From the NCBI RefSeq assembly GCF_007280415.1, contig NZ_VKKU01000002.1, positions 1,467,501 through 1,531,500 on the forward strand: a stretch of 64,000 nt of DNA, read 5' to 3'. The number at the start of each line of letters is the position of its first letter. The first letter of the stretch is position 1. Of the stretch, positions 34,304 through 42,741 are shown piece after piece. Under the pieces are notes generated by a model. That model was given only the letters and a program-made list of their open reading frames with translations, was not told where the DNA came from and ran no database searches. The stretch is from Sphingorhabdus contaminans (lineage in GTDB: Bacteria; Pseudomonadota; Alphaproteobacteria; Sphingomonadales; Sphingomonadaceae). Position numbers and translations under genes: made by a program.

Positions 34304-35871
34304 TGCGCAAAATCTGGATATTTGCAGGGCTAAGTGTTGCGTTTCTGGTGGGTGGCTTCGCTTTCTGGAAAAATGCCAATCTGGAAAACGCGCAGGCCCG
34401 GCCGATTGAAGGCGCATCGACGCAGGTCATTAGCTGGGATATGGATTTTGTTCCGGCCCCTGTTGACGGAAAGCTGAGCAGCAATCCCTTTTTGGCTGCC
34501 GATGCGAACGGAACCATGCATGGAGATGGCGGCCAATCGGACACGCATCCGGCGGCAGGACCGTTTGGCGGCGATCTGGAAAGACGCAGCCGTCAGGCCG
34601 GAAACGGACTTCCGAGACAATGTTCGACCTTTGTCTATCGAAGCGATGGAAAGCCCGTCGTCATGTGCGGAGGGCTGGCCGGATTCCGGATGGTATTGCT
34701 TGATCCCGAAACGCTGGAGGCGCTGGCCCATTTCGATCTGCCTATCCGGCCAAGCTCGTTCGAAGCCTTTGTCAAACGTGACATGGGTATCATGATGAAC
34801 GACAGCTCGGGCGGGGCGTATATGTTTCTCGATAACCGGGACCGGCTGGTATTTGCGAACAGCCAATGGGTGGTTCAGCGTCTCACGGCAAAAGAAAAGG
34901 CGGGCAAGTGGAGCTTTGCTGTCGAACGGCAATGGGATTTGAAACCCTATGTTCCCCACGACTGTCTGAATTGGAATAACTGGTTCCCAAAAGGGGAGTG
35001 CGACAAGATAACCACCGTCATGCCCGATCATCAGGGGCTTTATTGGTGGACAACCCGAAAGGGACGGCTTGGCACCCTTGATCCCGAAAGCGGTAAGGTT
35101 TCGGTTTTCCGGTTGAACGGTGAGGAAATCCAGAACGCCCTCGCGATGGACAACCGTGCGGTTTACGTCCTGTCCGATCATGCGCAATATGCATTTGCAG
35201 CAGACAAGGCAGGCAAGCCCGTGCAGCTTTGGCGAACTGCCTATGACCGGGGCACAAGTCGCAAGGTCGGTTCGATCAATCAGGGGAGCGGGACAACGCC
35301 GACATTGCTCGGCGACAATTGGATCACCTTTGCCGACAATGCCGATGGCCGGATTAACATTGTCGTCCTGCGTCGCAGCGACGGCAGCCGCATCTGCGCC
35401 GAGCCGGTGTTTCAGGATGGCGCGAGTGCGACCGACAACAGTATGATCGGCTGGGGTCGCTCCGTCATACTTGAAAACAATGCCGGTTTTACCAGCGCCT
35501 ATGAACAAAAGGACTGGAATGCTGTCGCAGGCGGAGTGGTTCGGGTCGATGTAAATGCAGACGAAAGCGGATGTGAAACGGTCTGGACCTCACCTTTGAA
35601 AGTGCCGTCAGTCGTACCCAAATTGTCAGCGGCAAATGGCATCGCCTATTTCTACAGCTTTGATCTTGCCCGAAATGTTGACGGCAAATTGACGCAAGAT
35701 TGGTCAATAGTCGGTCTGGATTTTCGAAATGGCAAACAGGTGATCAAGATCCCGACCGGGCGTGGCCGTAAATTCGACAATAACTGGGCATCTATGTCGA
35801 TCGCACCGAACGGCGATTTCTATGCCGGTATGACCGGCGGGTTGTTGCAAGTGCGCCAGAAACGCAATTAA
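34303..35871 (+). CDS. Membrane-anchored or secreted protein of unknown function (propeller-like)
   Basis: 522-aa protein. Residues 6-22 (WIFAGLSVAFLVGGFAF) form one hydrophobic segment after MRK, so it is exported with the bulk in the periplasm, either anchored or cleaved. The rest has recurring strands with Asp/Asn-Gly turns (LLDPETLEALAHF, LGTLDPESGKVSVF, YVLSDHAQYAFAADKAGKPV, LDFRNGKQVIKIPTGRG), which suggests a PQQ- or WD-like beta-propeller, but no cofactor motif is recognised. I do not recognise the family. Translationally coupled to the NTF2-like gene; convergent with an SDR gene. Confidence 0.7.
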   Translation: MRKIWIFAGLSVAFLVGGFAFWKNANLENAQARPIEGASTQVISWDMDFVPAPVDGKLSSNPFLAADANGTMHGDGGQSDTHPAAGPFGGDLERRSRQAGNGLPRQCSTFVYRSDGKPVVMCGGLAGFRMVLLDPETLEALAHFDLPIRPSSFEAFVKRDMGIMMNDSSGGAYMFLDNRDRLVFANSQWVVQRLTAKEKAGKWSFAVERQWDLKPYVPHDCLNWNNWFPKGECDKITTVMPDHQGLYWWTTRKGRLGTLDPESGKVSVFRLNGEEIQNALAMDNRAVYVLSDHAQYAFAADKAGKPVQLWRTAYDRGTSRKVGSINQGSGTTPTLLGDNWITFADNADGRINIVVLRRSDGSRICAEPVFQDGASATDNSMIGWGRSVILENNAGFTSAYEQKDWNAVAGGVVRVDVNADESGCETVWTSPLKVPSVVPKLSAANGIAYFYSFDLARNVDGKLTQDWSIVGLDFRNGKQVIKIPTGRGRKFDNNWASMSIAPNGDFYAGMTGGLLQVRQKRN

Positions 35872-35874
35872 CGA

Positions 35875-36687
35875 TCAGAAATAATAGCTGGCACCGTTGG
35901 CGACGAGTACCGAGCCATTGACGAAGCTGGCATCGTCCGATGCCAGATAAGCCACTGCAGCCGCAATTTCGGCAGGCTCTGCCATTCGGCCCAGCGGGAT
36001 GCTGGCCTCCATCGATTTGATCCACTCGTCCGGGATGCCCTGCATAACAGGTGTGTTTGTGGGTCCGGGCGCGACTGCATTGACGCGGATTTTGCGTGGT
36101 GCCAGTTCGCGCGCCAGTTGCCGCGTAAGGCCGATTATGGCAGCCTTCGATGCGCAGTAGTGCGGTGAACCTTCGCCGGATTGGGCGCTGGTGGAACTGA
36201 TGTTTACGATTGTACCTGCATTGCCGTCGCGGGCGAGCACGCGGACAAATTCGCGCGCAAGACGGAAGGCTCCACCGACGTTCACGTCCATCACGCCGGC
36301 CCAGCCGCGGTCCTCCATATGGATCAACTGGTCGACAAAAACGGTACTGCTTCCCTTTTCGGCAAGTTCCGCATTGCGCTCTGCCATTGCACCGTAAAAC
36401 TGCGGTGATCCATCGCCCTCCGCCTGTCCGATACCGGCATTGGCAACAGCGATGTCGAGCCTGCCAAAGGCTTCGCGCGCCTTGGCGACGGCCTCGGCTA
36501 CCGCGTCGGCATTGGTGACGTCGCATTGCAGGGCGAGTGTGCCGCCACTTTGCGCAGCATCGTCCAGATTGAGATCAAGTGCCGCTACCTGCGCACCTTC
36601 CTGCATCAGGCGTTCAACGATGGCCCGGCCGATGCCGCGACCCGCGCCGGTGACGATCGCGCCACGACCTTGCAACTTGCCGCTCAT
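35875..36687 (-). CDS. SDR family oxidoreductase with insertion after NAG motif
   Basis: 270-aa SDR: TGAGRGIG, CDVTNADA, VANAGIG, Ser in NISSTSAQSGEG, HYCASK, and C-terminal NGSVLVANGASYYF. Relative to standard SDRs there is an insertion of about 30 residues after NAG (GDGSPQFYGAMAERNAELAEKG...), close to the substrate-binding side. The start overlaps the kstD stop as ATGA. Probably a hydroxysteroid dehydrogenase acting with the upstream 3-ketosteroid dehydrogenase, though the site on the steroid is unknown. Confidence 0.82.
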   Translation of the reverse strand: MSGKLQGRGAIVTGAGRGIGRAIVERLMQEGAQVAALDLNLDDAAQSGGTLALQCDVTNADAVAEAVAKAREAFGRLDIAVANAGIGQAEGDGSPQFYGAMAERNAELAEKGSSTVFVDQLIHMEDRGWAGVMDVNVGGAFRLAREFVRVLARDGNAGTIVNISSTSAQSGEGSPHYCASKAAIIGLTRQLARELAPRKIRVNAVAPGPTNTPVMQGIPDEWIKSMEASIPLGRMAEPAEIAAAVAYLASDDASFVNGSVLVANGASYYF

Positions 36688-38369
36688 TCATTTGCTCCTG
36701 TCATATGCCGCGCGGCAATATAGCCGAAGGTCAGGGCGGGCCCGATGGTAACGCCTGCGCCCGGATAGCTCTCCCCCATTGCAGATGCCGCGTTGTTCCC
36801 GACGGCATATAGGCCGGCAATGGGCTTGCCATTGGTTCCCATGACCTGCGCCTTGTCATTGGTCTTCAAACCGCCGTTGGTACCGATATCGCCGGGATAA
36901 ATCGGCATTGCATAAAATGGGCCTTTGCTCAGCGGTCGCAAGCACGGATTTGGCGTGACGGACGGATCGCCATACATTTTGTCATAGGTGGCTTCACCGC
37001 GCCGAAAATCCGGATCCTCTCCTTTCTCTGCATATTCGTTATAGCGCGATATGGTTGCGGACAGCCGTTCGGGCTCGGCACCTATTTCGGTAGCCAATTC
37101 TTCTATGGTGTTTCCCTTTTTCAGGATTGAACGCACCTCGCCCCGTTGCAGCCAGTCGGGCATGAGTGGCAATAGCGGGCCTACCGGATATTTGTGGCGA
37201 TAGACGTGGTCGAAAACAAACCAGCTGGGTGATGCGTCGCCATATTCGGCTTCGCGGCGTGCCATTTGCTGACCGACGATATGATAGGACGCCGCTTCGT
37301 TGAGGTAACGTTCGCCCTTCTGGTTGACCATCATACATCCCGGAAGTGCGCGTTCGATGGTGCAGAGACGTCCCCGATCTTCGCCCGGAACATAGAATAC
37401 AGGCGCTGCCCAGGCCGACTGCATATTCATTGTTTCGGCGCCGATACTTTGTCCTGCCCGAATGCTGTCCCCGGTGTTGCCGCTGGTCCCGCCGGAATAA
37501 AGTGCGTTTTTGTAAAGCGGCGCATTTTCGTCCCGCATCGACTGGTTCTTGTCGAAACCCCCGGCGGCGAGGACAACGCCCTTGCGTGCGGCGATGCGCA
37601 AAAGCTTCCCCTCGTGGCGCACGACAGCGCCTGTCACCTTGCCTTTTTCCTCAATCAGTTCGACCAGCGGGGAGTCGAGCCAGACAGGAACCTTACGGTC
37701 ATTCATCGCCAATCGCAGCCCGCCCAGCAACGCGTTGCCCAATGTCAGCCGGCGGTCCTTGCGGCTTTTGAAGCGGAATGGCCAGTCGAACCAATAGCGG
37801 GCGAGGCTTTTGGTCAGATGCCACCACCAGCCCTTTGCACGAAACAACATGATGTAGGTTTCGTCGAAATGCCAGTTGAGATAGCCGAACAGGCTTGCCG
37901 CCGGAGATGCAAAGCGAAGCGTTTCGACATCCTTGCCTAGCTTTCGCCCATCAATGGGCAAGGGCATGTGCGTGCGGTAGCCTTGGGGCGATCCACCCGG
38001 CTCCTCGGCATGGTAATCGGGATAGGGGAAGGCCTGATAATCCAGTTCGGTATTGGCCGTTACCCAGCGCAGCATGTGCGCTGCATTTTCAACATAGGCT
38101 TTGATATTCGCATCGGGGACATTTTTCGCCGATAATTTGCGGACATATTTGAACGCGTTTTTGGTGTCGTCTTTGAATCCCGCTGCTGCTGCCTGATCGC
38201 TGTTGGGGATCCAGATGCCTGCGCCCGAGGTCGCCGATGTACCACCCCATAAAGACTCTTTCTCGACCACCAGCACGTCCGCATGGTTATGTGCGCCCAC
38301 CAACGCAGACAGAAGCCCGCCCGCTCCTGATCCAACGACCAGCATGTCGACCTCTTTGTCCCAACCCAT
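36684..38369 (-). CDS. kstD: 3-ketosteroid dehydrogenase (KstD family, delta1 or delta4(5alpha))
   Basis: 561-aa flavoprotein with the KstD layout: VVGSGAGGLLSALVGA and VEKESLWGGTSATSGAGIWIP for FAD, and the C-terminal GLYAVGNNAASAMGESYPGAGVTIGPALTFGYIAA, in which YPGAG supplies the Tyr and Gly that activate the 3-keto group in KstD1 (Tyr487 and Gly491 as recalled). Length fits KstD (510-565). Motifs do not separate delta1- from delta4(5alpha)-dehydrogenases. ATG at 38369 has GGAGGGG upstream; a GTG one codon earlier is possible. In an operon with three SDRs and an OYE-like flavoenzyme, all acting on ring A/B oxidation state. Confidence 0.86.
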   Translation of the reverse strand: MGWDKEVDMLVVGSGAGGLLSALVGAHNHADVLVVEKESLWGGTSATSGAGIWIPNSDQAAAAGFKDDTKNAFKYVRKLSAKNVPDANIKAYVENAAHMLRWVTANTELDYQAFPYPDYHAEEPGGSPQGYRTHMPLPIDGRKLGKDVETLRFASPAASLFGYLNWHFDETYIMLFRAKGWWWHLTKSLARYWFDWPFRFKSRKDRRLTLGNALLGGLRLAMNDRKVPVWLDSPLVELIEEKGKVTGAVVRHEGKLLRIAARKGVVLAAGGFDKNQSMRDENAPLYKNALYSGGTSGNTGDSIRAGQSIGAETMNMQSAWAAPVFYVPGEDRGRLCTIERALPGCMMVNQKGERYLNEAASYHIVGQQMARREAEYGDASPSWFVFDHVYRHKYPVGPLLPLMPDWLQRGEVRSILKKGNTIEELATEIGAEPERLSATISRYNEYAEKGEDPDFRRGEATYDKMYGDPSVTPNPCLRPLSKGPFYAMPIYPGDIGTNGGLKTNDKAQVMGTNGKPIAGLYAVGNNAASAMGESYPGAGVTIGPALTFGYIAARHMTGANE

Positions 38370-39166
38370 CACTCATTCCCCTCCACCCCGTAAAATATTG
38401 GGGCCTGCCTTTTTGCTATCGTTTCTGTGCGTGCAGTAAAGCCTTGGTCAAAAGCTTCGGGCTGCGGAATAATCCAGTATTCGCCCCGTTCGATGGCGTC
38501 GAACACCCGGTTGGCAAACGCATCCGGTTCGAGCCCGTTTTGCGCAAGCATCGACGTCATGACGCCGTGGAATTGCTCGGCGGCTTGGGGCGGGGGATCG
38601 CGGAAGATGTCGGATTTGACCGGGCCCGGGGCCAGTAAAGAAACCTCAATCTTGCTACGCAGCATTTTCAGTTCCCCGGCCAAAGCCTCGGTCAGGGCAA
38701 CAACCGCAAATTTGGTCGCGGAATAGGGCGCCATCAAAGGGGAGGGCAAAAACCCACCGACAGACGCGGTATTGATAATCCGTGCGGGGCAGTTGGCGGC
38801 GATCAGTCGAGGAACAAAAGCGCGCAGGCCATTCAATATGCCGTCGACATTAACCTTCCAACTCGCTGCCCACTTATCCGCAGGAATCTCCCAGCTCAGG
38901 CCGGTCGCCATCACACCGGCATTGTTGAACAAAAGATCGACGGCCCCGAAACGATCAAAAGCCAGCGTCGCCAGCGCATCAACCGCTGCATAATCGGTGA
39001 CGTCGGTCACCACCGGATGGGCGCATGTGCCGATGCCGGCGGCAACGCTTTCCAGAGCGATGGCATCGCGATCTGCCAGAACAACCTGCATGCCCCGCCG
39101 CGCGGCTTCGCGTGCCAAACCAGCACCAATGCCAGAAGCGGCTCCGGTGATGACAGCAACGGTCAT
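38369..39166 (-). CDS. SDR family oxidoreductase
   Basis: 265-aa SDR: TGAASGIGAGLA, VTDVTDYAAV, NNAG, NTASVGGFLPSPL, PYSATK, then SLLAPGPVKSDIF. The C-terminal part (AFANRVFDAIERGEYWIIPQPEAFDQGFTAR) is longer than in classical SDRs and resembles the subgroup with a C-terminal helical lid. MTVAVITG is chosen as the start since it lies four bases after the upstream stop; a 33-codon longer frame runs into that gene. Substrate unknown. Confidence 0.8.
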   Translation of the reverse strand: MTVAVITGAASGIGAGLAREAARRGMQVVLADRDAIALESVAAGIGTCAHPVVTDVTDYAAVDALATLAFDRFGAVDLLFNNAGVMATGLSWEIPADKWAASWKVNVDGILNGLRAFVPRLIAANCPARIINTASVGGFLPSPLMAPYSATKFAVVALTEALAGELKMLRSKIEVSLLAPGPVKSDIFRDPPPQAAEQFHGVMTSMLAQNGLEPDAFANRVFDAIERGEYWIIPQPEAFDQGFTARTETIAKRQAPIFYGVEGNE

Positions 39167-39170
39167 CTGG

Positions 39171-39941
39171 TCAGGAGGGCAGATAAAGCTGCGCTGCCTT
39201 GCCGCCATCGACCGGCAATGCAACGCCGGTGATGTAGCTTGCGGCGTCGGACAGAAGGAAAACAATGGCTTCGGCCAATTCCTCGGGTTGCCCGCCCCGC
39301 ATCATCGGTATCGCGCCCGCAGTCTTGGCAGCGGTTTCAGGGGCCTTGGATGCCCAGTCCTCGGTTGCTGCGGTCATTACCTGGCCGGGCACGATTGCGT
39401 TGACACGTACATTGGCAGGGCCGCCCTCCATCGCGGCGCAAGCTGTGAAATGGGTAAGCGCGGCCTTCGATGCCGAATAGCTTGCCATATAGGGTGCGGC
39501 GCGGATGCCTGTGGTCGATGAAATGTTGACAATGCTGCCTTTGCCAGCGGCCATCATGATTTTCATTGCCGTGCGTGTGCCGACAAAGGCTGCTTCGGCG
39601 TTAACCGCGAAATCCTTGCGCCAATGTTCTGTCGTCAATTTGGTGAGCGGTGCATAATGGACCGACATGGCGTTGTTGACCATCATGTGAAGCCCGCCAT
39701 GGCGGGCGGCCACATCCTCGATCCAGCCGGAAAAGCCGGCTTCGTCTGTCACGTCCATGACCTTCGCCTCGACAGTACCTAATTGCGCAATTTCGGCTCG
39801 CGCCTCCTCCAGCTTGTCCGGACGCCGGGCGCAGATGGCGACTGTCGCACCGCGCGACGCCAGTAATTTCGCTGTCGCAAGGCCTATGCCATCGCTGCCT
39901 CCTGTGACGATGGCGACCTTACCCGCCAAATCCTTGCTCAT
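39171..39941 (-). CDS. SDR family oxidoreductase
   Basis: 256-aa SDR: TGGSDGIGLATA, MDVTDEAG, VNNAMS in place of NNAG, NISSTTGIRAAPY, SYSASK, ITGVALPVDGG. It is closely packed between another SDR and the OYE-like gene (ATGA overlap at its start), so it is part of a nucleus-modifying operon. Candidate 3-, 7-, 12- or 17-hydroxysteroid dehydrogenase; the position cannot be inferred. Confidence 0.83.
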   Translation of the reverse strand: MSKDLAGKVAIVTGGSDGIGLATAKLLASRGATVAICARRPDKLEEARAEIAQLGTVEAKVMDVTDEAGFSGWIEDVAARHGGLHMMVNNAMSVHYAPLTKLTTEHWRKDFAVNAEAAFVGTRTAMKIMMAAGKGSIVNISSTTGIRAAPYMASYSASKAALTHFTACAAMEGGPANVRVNAIVPGQVMTAATEDWASKAPETAAKTAGAIPMMRGGQPEELAEAIVFLLSDAASYITGVALPVDGGKAAQLYLPS

Positions 39942-41185
39942 GCTGCTGCTCCCGCTTTGATTATATTGAGTTTCGCGTCACCCGGCTTCCCTTCGACGCA
40001 GAATGTCCCGTTGGGTGAATACATCATCGTGACGCACCGATTGCAGGCTGTACAGGCCGATTTCGCGAGTGCGCCCGATTGAAGCTTGTTCACAAATGCC
40101 GGATCGTTGACGAGCGCGCGCCCCAGCGCAATGCATTCGAAGCCGTCCGCCATTGCCTGTTGTGCGCCATCAAGCGATTGCACCCCTCCCAGATAGGCAA
40201 GCGGCATATCGACCGAGGCGCGGACACGTAGCGCCAATTCCCGCAGATAATTTTCCCGGAACACGACATTTTTGGGTTCGGATAGCGACTGGATCCACAT
40301 ACCGAGCGCAATAATTGGATTGCCAACTGTCCCGCGATTGGCCTGCGGGAATGCGGAACCGAACATGGCGGTTATCGATTCGACGTTCAGCCCGTTTGAA
40401 AGGACGGCCAGATGCGCGCCGTCGGCCGCGATTGCCTTGGCAATGGCAACCCCGTCTTCGATAGTGTTTCCTTTGTGGCCGTCGGTCATGGAATATTTGA
40501 CAATGACCGCCATGTCCTTTCCAACCGTGTCTAGCACGCGGCCGAGAACTTCGCGCGGGAATTTGAGACGCTTTTCGATATTGCCGCCATAACTGTCCCA
40601 CCGCTTGTTATATATTTTCGACAGAAACTGGCTGAGCAGATAGCCATGTCCCATATGCAGCTCGACCGCGTCAAAGCCTGCTTCGCGCGCTTTGATTGCG
40701 GCACCGACAAATTCTGCGGTCATCGCATCCATTTCGTCGCGGTTCATTTTCTTCTTGAGCCAACGGTGCGACATCACCCCAACCTTGTTGAACCCGCCAC
40801 TCGACGACAATGGCCGTGCCGTTTTTAACGTTGCGTGGTCTAGAAAGGTGAAGCTTCCTGCATGGGTGATCTGCGCAGAGGCGGCACCGCCATGCTTGTG
40901 TACGGCGTCGGTCAGAACGCGAAAGTCCGGCAGTGATTCATCATCCAGCACCGCCTGGTCAACAAAGGTACGCCCGTCGAGCGAGGTAGCACAATAGGCT
41001 ACGGTCGAAAGCGCCGCACCGCCTTCCGCGACCTGTTCGTGGAACCGGGCGAGACCTTTGGACACAATGCCACCTTTCGCCATCCCCTCATTAGTGGCGG
41101 ATTTGATGAAGCGGTTACGAAGGGTGATCGGACCTATCTTCACGTCGCTAAATGGTGAAGGTGTGGCGGTCGATGGCAATATCAT
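39938..41185 (-). CDS. OYE-family NADH:flavin oxidoreductase
   Basis: 415-aa single-domain FMN TIM barrel of the old yellow enzyme family. Features: IGPITLRNRFIKSATNEGMA, HAGSF, FDAVELHMGHGYLLSQFLSKIYNKRWDSYGGN (His/Gly/Tyr active-site region), and the C-terminal CTACNRCVTMMYSPNGTFC with clustered Cys. The BaiCD/BaiH-type iron-sulfur and second flavin domains are missing. It could reduce a delta4 or delta6 enone of the steroid nucleus. ATG at 41185 follows GGGGAG closely; TTG two codons on is a possible alternative. Confidence 0.85.
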   Translation of the reverse strand: MILPSTATPSPFSDVKIGPITLRNRFIKSATNEGMAKGGIVSKGLARFHEQVAEGGAALSTVAYCATSLDGRTFVDQAVLDDESLPDFRVLTDAVHKHGGAASAQITHAGSFTFLDHATLKTARPLSSSGGFNKVGVMSHRWLKKKMNRDEMDAMTAEFVGAAIKAREAGFDAVELHMGHGYLLSQFLSKIYNKRWDSYGGNIEKRLKFPREVLGRVLDTVGKDMAVIVKYSMTDGHKGNTIEDGVAIAKAIAADGAHLAVLSNGLNVESITAMFGSAFPQANRGTVGNPIIALGMWIQSLSEPKNVVFRENYLRELALRVRASVDMPLAYLGGVQSLDGAQQAMADGFECIALGRALVNDPAFVNKLQSGALAKSACTACNRCVTMMYSPNGTFCVEGKPGDAKLNIIKAGAAA

Positions 41186-41235
41186 TCTCCCCAAAATTAA
41201 CGCATTTGACGTTTTCTATGGCATTTTGTCAACGT

Positions 41236-41269
41236 CTTGCGTAAAAATCATTATATAAAATTACGAAAA
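41236..41269. promoter_or_regulatory. Operator-like inverted repeat S5 between OYE and SDR genes
   Basis: CTTGCGTA (41236-41243), 18-base spacer, TACGAAAA (41262-41269): each arm matches the consensus at seven of eight positions and the outer span is again 34. It lies in the 101-bp divergent promoter and its right arm touches the GGAGG ribosome binding site of the SDR gene. Confidence 0.62.
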
Positions 41270-41286
41270 TGGAGGATTTGGCACCT

Positions 41287-42048
41287 ATGGCCCAGCTTTT
41301 GGATAAGGTAGCATTGATAACCGGAGCCGGACAAGGTGTGGGACAGGGCATTGCCTTTGCGATGGCAGAGGCGGGTGTATCGGTCGTGGTAACCGGGCGC
41401 ACGCTCGAAAAACTGGAAAAAACGGTGGCTGAAATTGAGCGCCGCGGTGGAAGGGCGCTGGCGTTAACCTGCGACGTCAAATCCGCCGATGATCTGGCGG
41501 CTGCTGTCGAAACGACGGTCGGCAGCTTCGGAAGCCTCGATATCCTTGTAAACAATGCGCAAGAGGTGCCGCTGGGCAAGTTGGAAGACGTCGATGACGA
41601 CGCGTTCCTGGCCGGGTTCATTTCGGGGCCCCTCGCATCGCACCGACTGATGAAACTGGCCCGGCCGCATATGCTTGCACGCGGTGGCGGGGTGATTTTC
41701 AACTTTGTTTCGTCGGCCATGATCCGCTGGGACATGGCAACTTTCGGAGCTTATGGTGCGGTCAAGGCAGCGACGCAGGTGCTAACCCGCGCGGCGGCTG
41801 CGGAATGGGGACGTGACGGCATCCGGGTGCTCAACATCGCGCCACATGCCGAATCCCCAGGATTGAAATGGTGGATAGAAAACAACCCGGACGAGGCGCA
41901 GGCCTTTTTTAAAACAATACCCCTGGGGCGGATTGGTCGGTTGCAGGAAGATATCGGGCAAGCCGTTGTCGCGCTCTGTGCGCCTGAAATGGGCTACCTC
42001 ACCGGCGCCACCATTCCTCTAGACGGCGGGCAGGCCTATTTTGCGTAA
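41287..42048 (+). CDS. SDR family oxidoreductase with NNAQ motif
   Basis: 253-aa SDR: TGAGQGVGQGIA, CDVKSADD, VNNAQEV (Gln replaces the Gly of NNAG), NFVSSAMIRWD with Ser, AYGAVK, LTGATIPLDGG. MAQLLDKVALITG aligns with the family N terminus; an ATG six codons upstream overlaps GGAGG and is less likely. First gene of a three-gene operon with an EthD-like and an AtuA-family gene. Its substrate may be related to the carboxylation-like chemistry of AtuA relatives rather than the steroid ring, but this is a guess. Confidence 0.8.
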   Translation: MAQLLDKVALITGAGQGVGQGIAFAMAEAGVSVVVTGRTLEKLEKTVAEIERRGGRALALTCDVKSADDLAAAVETTVGSFGSLDILVNNAQEVPLGKLEDVDDDAFLAGFISGPLASHRLMKLARPHMLARGGGVIFNFVSSAMIRWDMATFGAYGAVKAATQVLTRAAAAEWGRDGIRVLNIAPHAESPGLKWWIENNPDEAQAFFKTIPLGRIGRLQEDIGQAVVALCAPEMGYLTGATIPLDGGQAYFA

Positions 42049-42057
42049 GGAACAGTC

Positions 42058-42741
42058 ATGGAGAAAATAGTCTGCGCGCTTTGGGGTGTCGATAATGTGG
42101 CGCTGCTGGCCGGCCTGCCTGACGCCTTACATGCGGCGGGGGCGCGCGGCATCCGCATCAACATCCGCGACGAGGCTGTCGCGGCAGGCGCGGCGCTGAT
42201 CCAGAAGTGGCAGGAACCGCAACAAGAGGCGGTGGTGCAATATTGGCTGCCGAGCGCAAATGCGATTTTCCGCGCAGGTGCAGACAAGACAATTGCAGGG
42301 CATTGCAACCGTTTCGCGGCATGGCTGGTTGCCGAATCGACTATCATTGCAAATCGCGAACACACGCCGGTTTCGGGGCAGCGAACATGGGGGTGGAGCC
42401 AGGCGAGCTTCATCAATTTCCGCAGCGATCTGGACCGGATGGAGGCAATGAACGTCTGGCACAGCCACCATACACGCGTCGCGATCGATACCCAGTCCAA
42501 CTTTGAATATGTGCAAAATCTGGTCGTCCGACCGCTGACGGATGATGCACCGGAATATGATGCCTTTGTCGAGGAATGCTTTCCGGTCGAAGCGCTGACC
42601 GATCCGCATGCCTTTTTTGACGCCGTGGGCGATCCGGCAAAGTTTAAGGCCAATCTTGATGATATGATGGACAGTTGCGGGCGCTTTATCCAGTTCGGGC
42701 GGATCGATATCATTCCCACGAGCCAGTATGACTTCGGATAA
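42058..42741 (+). CDS. EthD-like dimeric alpha/beta-barrel protein
   Basis: 227-aa protein that looks like two ferredoxin-like alpha/beta repeats (residues about 1-110 and 115-227) of the EthD/Dabb type: MEKIVCALWG...LPDALHAAGARGIRINI and MNVWHSHHTRVAIDTQSNFEYVQNLVVRPL. Such proteins are small dimers or fused dimers of unclear role, sometimes co-operonic with P450s or ring-cleavage enzymes. No catalytic residues can be named. It overlaps the AtuA-like gene by 14 bases, which supports joint function. Confidence 0.6.
   Translation: MEKIVCALWGVDNVALLAGLPDALHAAGARGIRINIRDEAVAAGAALIQKWQEPQQEAVVQYWLPSANAIFRAGADKTIAGHCNRFAAWLVAESTIIANREHTPVSGQRTWGWSQASFINFRSDLDRMEAMNVWHSHHTRVAIDTQSNFEYVQNLVVRPLTDDAPEYDAFVEECFPVEALTDPHAFFDAVGDPAKFKANLDDMMDSCGRFIQFGRIDIIPTSQYDFG

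Noticed and set aside
34330-35508. A 392-codon minus-strand frame over the exported propeller-like gene
   Set aside because: The sense frame has a start overlapping the previous stop, an export segment and regular strand pattern; the antisense has none.
41173-41206. A possible eighth TTTGCGTA-type site near ACGCA at 41200-41204
   Set aside because: The arm 26 bases upstream (ATGGCAAT) does not match the consensus, so only one arm is present.
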